Assembly (NCBI GenBank): GCA_046760785.1
Contig: JBHIET010000010.1
Location: 1-62,387 of the forward strand
Reading direction: 5' to 3'
DNA length: 62,387 nt
Origin: JBHIET01 sp046760785
GTDB taxonomy: Bacteria > Chloroflexota > Anaerolineae > B4-G1
Shown here in pieces: positions 30,761 through 39,556 of this stretch; positions within the stretch are counted from its first letter, which is position 1; the number at the start of each line of letters is the position of its first letter. Made by a program: the position numbers and the translations under genes. The notes beneath the pieces were generated by a model. The model saw only the letters and a list, made by a program, of their open reading frames with translations, was not told the origin of the DNA and did not search any database.

Positions 30761-33700
30761 CGTAGGATCTCCCAGGAGAGGATGACCGGTTTGCCGTTGT
30801 CCAAGCGCACCCGCACAAGCAAGGTCACGTCGCCAGCGCGGGTTTCGATCTCATAAACCGGCTCGGCGATCGTCACGCACGCCAGGTTATCCCTGGCGAC
30901 GACACCGATGTCTCCTCCGATGGTGACTCCGGCCCTGTTGCAATAGAGGCCAGCTTCGTTGGTCGAGGTGACCGCAAAGGTCAGGCTCACGCTGCTCCCT
31001 GCGCTTATAGAGGGGTACGTTGGATCGTAGGACCAGGTGATGTCCTGCCTGCTCACCTCCGTTGAATCAGGGTTGGGTATCCCACTGGTGGCGGTGTTGG
31101 TGATAAAGGTGAATCCGGTGGGCAATGTGTCGCTAATCTGGTGTACAGTCACAGTGCTCGGTCCCGCATTGTTGATGGTGATGGCATATTCGTAGGTCTC
31201 CAGCTCACCGGGCCACTCGAAGCGGTCAGGCGACACCGATTTGTCTAAAGTGATCTGACCGGAGATCACCACGGTGGTCAGCTCGGTATCACTGGCGGAG
31301 GCATCCTGATCGCAGTCAATCTCTGCCTGATTGAACAGGGTCGTGCCGCCATTCACCGTGACGGTAATTTCGATGGCCCGCGATTCGCCCGGAGCCAGGT
31401 CAGCGACGTGCCACACATTGTCGCCACTGCCCGGGTTATCCGGTGACGGGTTGGCTGATACAAACTCTACGTTGCTATCGTAGGTCTCGGTGATCACCAC
31501 ACCGGTCGCGTCGCCGAAGCCGCTGTTCCAGTAGGTGACATTATACACTAGATCGTTGCCCAGCAGAACTGGGTCAGGGTTGTCCGACTTGGCTAGATGG
31601 AGCGTAGGTGCAGCGCCGACCATCGTGGTAGCCGAAGCGGTGATGGGGGCGGTCTGGTCACTATCCATAGTCACGACGTTGGTCAGAGAGGTTCCACCGT
31701 TCACAGTGACGGTGATGACGATGTCGCCTGATGCCCCCGTGCCCAGTGTACCGACATTCCACACGTTGTTCCCTGCACCGGGGCTGGGATTGGCTGTGTT
31801 GAAGCTCACGTTGCTGTCGTAGGTCTCGGTGATGACGACGTTGGTGGCGGTCACTACGCCGGTGTTGCGATAGGTGATGGTATAAACCAGATTGCTGCCC
31901 ACCATCACTGGATCGGGGCTGTCGGACTTGGTCAGGTTCAGCACGGGCGATCTGACCAGCGTGGTCTCGGACTGAGCGACGGGAGTCGTTTGATCGCTGC
32001 CGATTGTCACTGTATTGGTCAGGATCGTGTTGTCGGTCAAGCCAGTGTTCACCGTGACAGTGATGACGATGGTGCCCGATTCACCCCATTCCAGAGAGCC
32101 AATGGTCCACTGGTTGTCATACCCTGGGTCGGGGCTGGGGTTGGCCGAGACAAACTCCACGTTGCTGTCATAGGTCTCGGTGATGACGATGCCGGTAGCG
32201 GGCACCACGCCACTGTTGACGTAGCTTAAGGTGTAGACCAGTGTGTTCCCGACGGAGACCGGGTCTGTTCCATCCTCTTTGGAAAGCGCCAGGTCGTGGG
32301 TGGGTCTCAACACCAACGGTGCCTCAAACACCAGGTAGGCCACCTGCTCGGTGGTATGCCAGCGCTCGCTGTCCCCAATCTGATCCTCGTCGAGGGCCAG
32401 ATCAATCGAGGTCATACTCAGAGGGTCTGCTCCATACAGTAGTGCCCATGCGCCGTTACTGCCATCCATCGCTGCCTGTGACGCCAACGCCACCTGGGGA
32501 GGGGTGTTAAAAGGTCGGTTGAAGCTATAGCTGTACGGCGGTGAATTATCCATACCCTGCACGGTGTCTGTCCCCAGCCAGGCCTCGTAATCCACGCCAA
32601 AGACGGTTCCCTGGCCCTGTTCGATGACGAAGAAACCGATCGTCTCATTATCCCGCGTGGTGTCCCAGTCCTCGCACACCGTCTTGCCCGTGTACAGGTC
32701 GTCGGCGTCAGGCGGATCCGTGCGTGACGGGCCGCGCGCCCAAAAGACCGACCAGTCCGAATCATTGTAGCTCATCACCTGGCCCAGGATCACCGGGTTG
32801 GCGTAGGATTGCGTGTAGGTCTGCACCTCCCCAACCCAAGAACCGTCGTTGTCTGTCACGGTCGAGTTGTATTTCCAGGCTTCAACCCGTCGCCCGCCGG
32901 GCATAGCCGCAGGGCCTTCTTCTGCCACCAGGCAGTGTACGGTTTCGGGGTTCAGTGTGACGTCAGGATTGAGCAGATCTGCTTCCTGGAGCCGCAACTG
33001 GAAACCAGACCCCGCCGCGTTGCGCACCCGGGTGACGAAGGGGACGGAGTTGTTGGCGCACTGTGGGGTACAGATGACCACCATGCTGTTGTAGGTGTTG
33101 CTGAGAGAGACGGTGGTCCAAGTGTGATCTACGCTCGTTGTGAACACCTCCATCTTCAACAAGGAGACGATGGGTGTAGAGATCCTTACGGTGGCGCTCA
33201 CGCCCTGGTCGCAGCCGATCTCTGCCTGGTTGAGCAAAGATACTGTGCCACCGGCTACCGTGGTGGTGATGATGACATCGCCTGATTCACCCGCACCTAA
33301 ATCACCGATGTGCCATACATTGTCCCCCACGTCAGGTAGCGGGCTGGCCGAGACATAGTTCACGTCGCTGTCGTAGGTCTCGGTGATAGAGACGTTCGTG
33401 AGGGTCAACACACTGGTGTTGCCGTAGGTTATGGTATACACCAGGGTATCGCCCACCATCACCGACGCAGGGGTGGCCGACTTGACCAGGCTGAGTGCGA
33501 AAGCCCTGGCCAGCGTTGTCTCGGTATCGGTGATTGGATACGTCTGGTCACTGTCAATCGTCACCGTATTGGTCAGGGTGGTCCAATCGGGGATGCCACC
33601 GTCCACCGTGACGGTGATGACGAGAGCGCCTGACACACCCGGGCCTACGTCGCCGACCTGCCACACGTTGTCTCCCATGTCAGGCGGCGGGCTGGCCGAG

Positions 33701-36700
33701 GCGAAATCAACGTTGCCGTCGTAGGTTTCGGTGATGACGACCTGGGTGGTGGTCAATATGCCGGCGTTGGTGTAGGACACGGTGTAGGTCAGCGTACTTC
33801 CGGCCGTTGCCGGATCGGGGCTATCCACTTTGGAAATGTGCAGGTCATGGGTGGGCCTTATCACCAGCGGCTCCTCGAACACCAGGTAAGCCACCTGCTC
33901 GGTGGTGTGGTTGCGCTCTGAGTCTCCAATCTGATCCTCGTCAATGGCCAGGCCGATCGAATTGGGGCTAAGAGGATTCGCTCCATACAGGACCGCCCAG
34001 CCGCCGTTTCCGCCGTCCATTGCCGCCGACGATACCAGCGCCACTCCGGGTATTGAGTCAAAGGATTGGTTGAAGTTGTAGAGATACGGCGGTGAATCGG
34101 CCACTCCCTGCACGGTATCCCCCCCCAGCCAGGCCTCATAAGCCACCGTGCCGATCGTACCGTTACCCCGCTCAACGACGACAAAACCCACCGTCTCGTC
34201 GGACCGCGCGGTGTCCGTGTCCTCGCACACAGTCTTGCCGGTGTACAGAGCGAAGGGGCTGGGCGGATCCGTCTGCGACGAGCCCCGGTCCCAGAACACC
34301 GACCAGCGAGAATCGTTAGCGCTCATCACCTGACCCACGATCACAGGATTGGCGTAGGTGTGCAAGTAGCTCTGTGCCTCTCCAACCCAGGAGTTGTTCT
34401 CGTCCGTCACCGTCGCGTTATACTTCTGGGCCTCGATTTTGCGTCCGTCGGGCAGTGTAAACTTACCGGCCTCCATCGCCAGGCAATGCACCGTCTCAGG
34501 GGCCGATGTATAGGAGTCACCGGGGTTCTGGAGCCGCACCTCAAAACTGGCCCCCGAGGCGTTGCGCACCCGGGTGACCAGGGGGCGTGAGTTGTGAGCG
34601 GGCACGTAGTTTGGGGTGCAGATAACCACCACGTCGTTGTAGGTATTGTTGAGGTTGACCGTGGTCCAGGTGTAGTTCGCGGTCGCCGTGAGCGTCTCCA
34701 TTTTCAGCACGCTGGAGGCGGTGACGGAGGTGGTGATACTGGCGGTGGCACTCACTCGCTCGGCACTGCCAATGGTGACGGTGTTGGTCAGGATCGCGTT
34801 TTCGGTAAGATTGCTGTCCACCGTGACGGTAATAGCGGCGGCGCTTGATTCGGCCGCGCCCAGGGTGCCGACGGTACACGTGACCACGCCACTGGTCGGG
34901 CTGCCGTCGTGGACGCAGCCGGGGTCGGTATCCGCGAAGATGGCGTGGGTGGGCAATTGGTCGGTGATGAGGACGCCAGTGGCGGCCATCAAACCGTTGT
35001 TGACATAGTCCACCGTGTAGACCAGCGCGTCTCCAGGCAGGATCAGGCCAGTGGTGCCCACCGGGGAGACCTGTTTGGAGATCTCCAGAAAGGGCTTGCC
35101 ACCTATCACCAACGGCTTCTCGAAGACCAGGTAGGAGACCTGCTCGGTGGTGTGAGAGCGGTTGCCGCCGATGTTATCCTCGTCCACGGCCAGATCCATG
35201 GAGTTGGCCGTCAATGGAGCGTCGCCGTAGAGGACAGCCCAGCCCCCATCGCCGCCGTCCTCGCCGGCCTGGGCTACCAGGGCAACGGCAGGCGTAGTGG
35301 TGAAAGGCTGTTGGAAGGTGTAGCCGTAGGGTGGACTATTGTCCATACCCGCGACGGAGTCACTTCCCACCCAGGCCTCGTAGGCAACGCCGAACAGTTC
35401 GTCGTGGCCTCGCTCGATGACGATGAACCCGATCACCTCGTCCGCGCGGGTTGTGTCAGTATCCTTGCTCACCATCTTTCCGGTGCCCAGCGTCGTGCTG
35501 CTGGGGGGATCTGCGCGATTGCTGCCCTGCTGCCAGAAGACAGACCAATCGGAGTCGTTGTAACTCATCACCTGGCCTATGACCACCGGGCTGGTGTAAC
35601 TCTGCATATAGGTTTGGAGTTCGGGGGCCCAGGACCCCCTGCCGCTGGTCACGGTGGAGGTGTATTTCTGCGCCTCGATGTGGATGCCGTTGGGCAGTGT
35701 GTAGGCGCCGGTCTCCATCACCATGTAGTGGACGGTGCGGACCGGCACCATGCCCGTGCCGGCGGCCTGTAGTCTCACCTGGAAGCTGCTGCCCTGGGCG
35801 TCCTGGATGCGCGTCACCAGCGGGGGCGACGCCTCGTCGTTCTGCAGGGAGCAGACAACCACCATGTCGTCGTAGGTGTTACCGAGGTTGACGGTGACCC
35901 AGTTGCTGTCTACGCTCACCGTGCCCACTTCCATCTTCAGGCTAGGGGTGTATACGGCGTGGATCTCCAGGGACCCGCCAGTGGTGTTGCGGTAGGAGAC
36001 GACCTCGATGTGGTACGCCGTGTCGGCGATGACTGTCAGGTCGAGGGAGGACTGTGTGCCGGGGCCAGAGTCGTCGTCGCAGGCTTCTATACTCAATGAC
36101 CCGCGCGAGCCGGTCCACACTGCCAGCACGGTATCGTAGTCACTGCCGGCGGTGTCCAGGTGTAGGTCGCCGTTGACGGGAGGGGTGAAGCGATACCACA
36201 CGCTGTGTGAGTGACGTCCCCCGCTTCCCGTCCCGCACGACTGGTAGACAGGATCGTCTGCGGCTGTGGTAGCCAGGGACGTATCCTGGGTGTAGGTATA
36301 CGGCGTGGCGGAAATCACAAAGGCGTCGTCGAAGTCATCGTTGGCGGGCGGCACTATCAGGTCGGCCGAGATGACCATGTTCCCCGAGCTGGTCGAACGA
36401 TAACCCACTACTTCAATGTAGTAAATTGTACCGCTCACGACGGAGGTGTCCAACGACGACTGCGGGTTACTGGGCCAACTGATGTCGTCGTTGCATCCCA
36501 CGTTAGTCAGGGAGCCCCAGGTGCCGGTCCAGACGCCCAGCACCGTGTCGTAGTCACTGCCGATGGTATCCACGTGCAGCGTGCCGTTAACGGTAGCCGT
36601 GTATACGTACCACACACTATGCCAGCCTCGCCTCCAGTTAGTCGTCGGGCCGTTGGCGATGCAGGGAAAGCGAGGGTCGTTTGCCTGGGACGTGGCAAGG

Positions 36701-36894
36701 GAGGTATTCTGCGTGTCGCCATACGGCATCGTGGGGATGCCCAGCGCGTCGCCGAAGTCGTCGTTAGAAGGAGCTTGTTGGAGAGGGGCGGCTTGGGAAA
36801 CAGGCGCGGCCCAGCCAAGGGCGAGCAGGAGCAAGGCCAAGCCCGCCAGAGCTACAACAGACGTGATGATTAAAGTATAACCTCTGCGCAGCAT
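30757..36894 (-). CDS. Giant DUF11-repeat surface protein in the pilus operon
   Basis: A 2045-residue protein. The N-terminus (MLRRGYTLIITSVVALAGLALLLLALG) is either a signal-anchor or a prepilin-like signal (G then YTLI, but no Glu5). Two related beta modules of about 150 residues follow (NDDFGDA, NDDFDDA; HSVWY, SDYDTVL). Then three copies of a ~270-residue module (LKMEVGTVSVD to YLVFEKP; about 325-600, 735-1005, 1230-1500) alternate with seven DUF11-like beta domains (SPDPVMVGSNLVYTITYRN type). The DNA repeats are long and similar. I chose ATG 36894 for its GAGGTG site. It overlaps pilO by 4 nt and follows minor pilins, so it is likely a pilus-associated adhesin. Confidence 0.85.
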   Translation of the reverse strand: MLRRGYTLIITSVVALAGLALLLLALGWAAPVSQAAPLQQAPSNDDFGDALGIPTMPYGDTQNTSLATSQANDPRFPCIANGPTTNWRRGWHSVWYVYTATVNGTLHVDTIGSDYDTVLGVWTGTWGSLTNVGCNDDISWPSNPQSSLDTSVVSGTIYYIEVVGYRSTSSGNMVISADLIVPPANDDFDDAFVISATPYTYTQDTSLATTAADDPVYQSCGTGSGGRHSHSVWYRFTPPVNGDLHLDTAGSDYDTVLAVWTGSRGSLSIEACDDDSGPGTQSSLDLTVIADTAYHIEVVSYRNTTGGSLEIHAVYTPSLKMEVGTVSVDSNWVTVNLGNTYDDMVVVCSLQNDEASPPLVTRIQDAQGSSFQVRLQAAGTGMVPVRTVHYMVMETGAYTLPNGIHIEAQKYTSTVTSGRGSWAPELQTYMQSYTSPVVIGQVMSYNDSDWSVFWQQGSNRADPPSSTTLGTGKMVSKDTDTTRADEVIGFIVIERGHDELFGVAYEAWVGSDSVAGMDNSPPYGYTFQQPFTTTPAVALVAQAGEDGGDGGWAVLYGDAPLTANSMDLAVDEDNIGGNRSHTTEQVSYLVFEKPLVIGGKPFLEISKQVSPVGTTGLILPGDALVYTVDYVNNGLMAATGVLITDQLPTHAIFADTDPGCVHDGSPTSGVVTCTVGTLGAAESSAAAITVTVDSNLTENAILTNTVTIGSAERVSATASITTSVTASSVLKMETLTATANYTWTTVNLNNTYNDVVVICTPNYVPAHNSRPLVTRVRNASGASFEVRLQNPGDSYTSAPETVHCLAMEAGKFTLPDGRKIEAQKYNATVTDENNSWVGEAQSYLHTYANPVIVGQVMSANDSRWSVFWDRGSSQTDPPSPFALYTGKTVCEDTDTARSDETVGFVVVERGNGTIGTVAYEAWLGGDTVQGVADSPPYLYNFNQSFDSIPGVALVSSAAMDGGNGGWAVLYGANPLSPNSIGLAIDEDQIGDSERNHTTEQVAYLVFEEPLVIRPTHDLHISKVDSPDPATAGSTLTYTVSYTNAGILTTTQVVITETYDGNVDFASASPPPDMGDNVWQVGDVGPGVSGALVITVTVDGGIPDWTTLTNTVTIDSDQTYPITDTETTLARAFALSLVKSATPASVMVGDTLVYTITYGNTSVLTLTNVSITETYDSDVNYVSASPLPDVGDNVWHIGDLGAGESGDVIITTTVAGGTVSLLNQAEIGCDQGVSATVRISTPIVSLLKMEVFTTSVDHTWTTVSLSNTYNSMVVICTPQCANNSVPFVTRVRNAAGSGFQLRLQEADLLNPDVTLNPETVHCLVAEEGPAAMPGGRRVEAWKYNSTVTDNDGSWVGEVQTYTQSYANPVILGQVMSYNDSDWSVFWARGPSRTDPPDADDLYTGKTVCEDWDTTRDNETIGFFVIEQGQGTVFGVDYEAWLGTDTVQGMDNSPPYSYSFNRPFNTPPQVALASQAAMDGSNGAWALLYGADPLSMTSIDLALDEDQIGDSERWHTTEQVAYLVFEAPLVLRPTHDLALSKEDGTDPVSVGNTLVYTLSYVNSGVVPATGIVITETYDSNVEFVSANPSPDPGYDNQWTIGSLEWGESGTIVITVTVNTGLTDNTILTNTVTIGSDQTTPVAQSETTLVRSPVLNLTKSDSPDPVMVGSNLVYTITYRNTGVVTATNVVITETYDSNVSFNTANPSPGAGNNVWNVGTLGTGASGDIVITVTVNGGTSLTNVVTMDSDQTAPITASATTMVGAAPTLHLAKSDNPDPVLLGNDLVYNVTYWNSGFGDATGVVITETYDSNVEFVSANPSPDNPGSGDNVWHVADLAPGESRAIEITVTVNGGTTLFNQAEIDCDQDASASDTELTTVVISGQITLDKSVSPDRFEWPGELETYEYAITINNAGPSTVTVHQISDTLPTGFTFITNTATSGIPNPDSTEVSRQDITWSYDPTYPSISAGSSVSLTFAVTSTNEAGLYCNRAGVTIGGDIGVVARDNLACVTIAEPVYEIETRAGDVTLLVRVRLDNGKPVILSWEILR

Positions 36895-36933
36895 TACCAC
36901 GACACCTCAACCCGCCTCATCAGAAAATGCTCC

Positions 36934-37266
36934 CTACGGAGTGAGCACCGCCGTGACTGTGATCACCACTGTCTGCCCGTTAATGGTGAGAGTGAACACC
37001 TCGACCGGGTCGGTAATTGTCAGGGTGTTCGTCAGGCCGCCGTACTGCAGTTGCCATAGCCCATACTCCACTCCGGCGTCTGCCGAGTAGTGGTCTACCA
37101 TCTGCTCTCGGGCAGCTCGGGTGACCAGTTGGCTGGTGCTGACGTAGTGCAGGAAGCCGGTCACCAGCAGCACTCCCACCGCCAGCGCCACCAGTGCGAT
37201 CACCAGCGCCCGACCGCTCTCACTTCGATTTCGGATTGCGTGCTGTGCATCTCTTGCTTCTTGCAT
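36934..37266 (-). CDS. PilX/GspK-like minor pilin
   Basis: A 110-residue protein whose core matches the PilX N-terminal domain: ESG then RALVIALVALAVGVLLVTG, followed by LVTRAAREQMVDHYSADAGV (transmembrane helix with a non-Glu residue at position 5, then the amphipathic helix with the Y-A/S-A-D/E-A-G motif). It would act near the pilus tip. It is short: little beyond the N-terminal helix. The first 14 residues (MQEARDAQHAIRNR) are encoded by a GCAAGA-type repeat, and another start nearer the signal is possible. Confidence 0.75.
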   Translation of the reverse strand: MQEARDAQHAIRNRSESGRALVIALVALAVGVLLVTGFLHYVSTSQLVTRAAREQMVDHYSADAGVEYGLWQLQYGGLTNTLTITDPVEVFTLTINGQTVVITVTAVLTP

Positions 37267-37272
37267 CTTGCC

Positions 37273-37755
37273 TCACTGCACTCGCATCGTCACCGTATAA
37301 GTCTGGCTGGCCGAAACGTCGCCGTTGCTCGCCGCGACACTCACAACCACAATGTTGTCGCCAGTTTCAAAGGTCACGTCGGACATCTGGGCGATGTGGC
37401 GGGCGACACCTATCGTCGTCGTACTGGTCGCTGTCCGATAATCGCGCCACAATGTGTCCTCATCTTCGTCGTAGCGGTACGTCACCGTGGCTGTCGTGTT
37501 TCCTGTGCGGGTGATGGCAAACGTGCCATAGATGGGTGGGAGGTCGGTTGTGAATCGCCAGGCCTCATTCCCATCGTGCACCAGCCACAACCCCGCGTTG
37601 CGCAAGTCGCTGTCCACTGCTAACCGGGCGTTGCCCCAGCGTGGGACGTGCACGAATTGGTAAAAGATCGTTGTCAGCATACCGGTCACGATGGCGATGA
37701 TCGCGATCACGACCAGCAACTCGACCAGGGTGAAACCAGCCTCTTGCCTTTTCAT
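37273..37755 (-). CDS. Type IV minor pilin (GspJ/PilW-like)
   Basis: A 160-residue prepilin. The leader MKRQEAG is followed by FTLVELLVVIAIIAIVTGML, with Glu5. The globular part includes a region with NAGLWLVHDGNEAWRF and ends in beta strands (SASQTYTVTMRVQ). AAGGTGA stands before ATG 37755, and the start overlaps the preceding stop by 4 nt. It belongs to the minor pilin set that primes pilus assembly. Confidence 0.85.
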   Translation of the reverse strand: MKRQEAGFTLVELLVVIAIIAIVTGMLTTIFYQFVHVPRWGNARLAVDSDLRNAGLWLVHDGNEAWRFTTDLPPIYGTFAITRTGNTTATVTYRYDEDEDTLWRDYRTATSTTTIGVARHIAQMSDVTFETGDNIVVVSVAASNGDVSASQTYTVTMRVQ

Positions 37756-38171
37756 CGGTTCACCTTGTAGTTGCTCACCTCCGCCAGCGTCTCGCCTTGA
37801 TGGGAGACGGTCACCGTGATCCATTGCATGCCACTGTCATCGGCTGGCGTTGATGTGAAGCACGAGCAGGTCGAAGAATAGTAACTGGTGGTATATGAAA
37901 TGGTATAGGGCGCAGATGAGATGAGAGCATAGCTGGTCGCTGTCGCCCCAGTGATGTATTCGCTGGCCTTGATGCTCTCCAGTTGAGAGGTAGCCAGGTT
38001 GGTGGCGCTCGTCAACCGGTTGGACGCACGCACGCCGAAAACGCCGGTCGAAAGGGCAGACACGAGCACGACCAGCAATATGCTGAGGATCGCCACCGCC
38101 ACCAGGATTTCGACCAGGCTATCCCCGGCCTCTCCCCGAACTCGAACAGTCCGTTTCACTGTATTCTTCAC
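37752..38171 (-). CDS. Type IV minor pilin (PilV/GspI-like)
   Basis: A 139-residue prepilin-like protein with GEAG then DSLVEILVAVAILSILLVVL (Glu5 present; Asp instead of Phe at +1). The C-terminal part contains YYSSTCSCF and ends EVSNYKVNR. No ATG exists: candidates are GTG at 38204, 38171 and 38159. I favour 38171 because a TATATA box ends 9 nt before it, in line with the leaderless starts elsewhere. It is the first of the minor pilin run and overlaps the next gene by ATGA. Confidence 0.75.
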   Translation of the reverse strand: MKNTVKRTVRVRGEAGDSLVEILVAVAILSILLVVLVSALSTGVFGVRASNRLTSATNLATSQLESIKASEYITGATATSYALISSAPYTISYTTSYYSSTCSCFTSTPADDSGMQWITVTVSHQGETLAEVSNYKVNR

Positions 38172-38306
38172 GCTTTGGCATATATATTTTGCCACAAAAC
38201 ACACTGCTTGTCTGTCGGGAGAGTTTGACTTCTGGTGTGGGGAAACCTTAACACAGAAGCCAAAACGTAGAGTGCGAATTCACCGCTAGGTGCGACGCGC
38301 TTTACG

Positions 38307-39515
38307 CTATTTGATCTCCGAGAGGATCGAGTACATCGGCATCACCATTGAGATGGCGATGAAGCCAACGACCAGACCGACGAAAATGGTCAGTACTGGC
38401 TCCACGAGCGAAGTCAGGAGCTGTGTGCGCCGGTCTACTTCTTCCTCGTAGAAATTGGCCAGCGTTTCCAGGTTCCCCTCCAATGTGCCAGTTTCTTCTC
38501 CCACATGCACCATCTGGGCCAACAGCGGGGGAAAGATCCGCTCGGCTGCCAGGGGAGTCGAAAGTCCTTGGCCGGTCAGCAACGCCGTGCGTGCCCGCTC
38601 CAGCGCCTGGCCCACGATCACGTTACTGCTGGTGTGCAACACCAGTTCCATCACCTCCGAAAGCGGCAGGCCGGCGCGGATGAGCACCGAGGCGGTGCGG
38701 GCGAAGCGGGCGAGCTGTCCCTGCAAGATAACCTGGCCCACGATGGGCACGCGTAACAGCACCGCGTCGCGCAGGCGGCGGCCAGCGGGCTGAGTGACCC
38801 ACCATGCCGAAACCCCTGCCAGCACCAGCCCGCCAATCAGGAGGTACAAGCCGTAGGCGGCTGTGAAGTTGCTGATGGTGATTATCGCACGGGTGGGCCA
38901 GGGCAGTTCTGCCCCGAAGGACTCGAACAAATCCACCATGGGTGGGAGGGCAACGGTGAGCATCAGCACGACGACAAAGACTGCTATCGCCAGGACGAAG
39001 GCGGGATAGGTGAGCGCATCGCGGAGCTTGCGCATGAGGCTCTGTTCCCTTTCCAGGTAGGTGGCCAGTTGACGCAATACATCTTCCAGATTGCCGGTGC
39101 GCTCGCCGACGGTCATGGTGCGGGTGTAGAGATCCGGGAAGGCGAGGGGGTGGGCCGAGAGGGCGGCCGAGAGGGACTGTCCCTGCTCCAGGCCGGTGAT
39201 GACCTCCTGGAGCACCTCGCGCAGCGCTTGCCTGGCCGATTGCTCTGTCAACATTTGCAGCGCAGGGAGAATGGCGATGCCCGATGAAAGGAGCGTGGCC
39301 AGTTGGCGTGAGAAGATGATCAGATCGCGCCGCTTGACGCCGAAGAAGGTGGGAAACATCGTGGACAGCGAGAGCCGGCGGCGGGCAGGGGTCAGTCGAG
39401 CCACGGTGAGCCCTTGCCTCCATAGGGTCTGCTCCGCTGTTCCTTCGTCAGGCACCTCTACCCACCCCTCGACGCGCTGCCCTTGGCGGTCGAACGCTAT
39501 GTATCGGTAGTTCAT
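38307..39515 (-). CDS. pilC: Type IV pilus platform protein PilC
   Basis: A 402-residue inner-membrane platform protein with two GspF domains, each preceded or followed by membrane helices (about 165-190, 218-240 and 370-395). Typical motifs are FSRQLATLLSSGIAILPALQML and MTVGERTGNLEDVLRQLATYLE in the first repeat, and FARTASVLIRAGLPLSEVMELV and VHVGEETGTLEGNLETLANFYEEE (split for length) in the second. It links the motor ATPases PilB and PilT to the growing pilus. It follows pilB by 41 nt that contain short ATTGACT-like repeats. Confidence 0.93.
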   Translation of the reverse strand: MNYRYIAFDRQGQRVEGWVEVPDEGTAEQTLWRQGLTVARLTPARRRLSLSTMFPTFFGVKRRDLIIFSRQLATLLSSGIAILPALQMLTEQSARQALREVLQEVITGLEQGQSLSAALSAHPLAFPDLYTRTMTVGERTGNLEDVLRQLATYLEREQSLMRKLRDALTYPAFVLAIAVFVVVLMLTVALPPMVDLFESFGAELPWPTRAIITISNFTAAYGLYLLIGGLVLAGVSAWWVTQPAGRRLRDAVLLRVPIVGQVILQGQLARFARTASVLIRAGLPLSEVMELVLHTSSNVIVGQALERARTALLTGQGLSTPLAAERIFPPLLAQMVHVGEETGTLEGNLETLANFYEEEVDRRTQLLTSLVEPVLTIFVGLVVGFIAISMVMPMYSILSEIK

Positions 39516-39556
39516 TTACCAACGATTGACTATTGACGACTGACTACTGCCTCCGG

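Noticed and set aside
34594..35772. Plus-strand reading frames within the giant surface gene
   Set aside because: All are antisense to the repeat-rich gene and recur because the DNA modules repeat.
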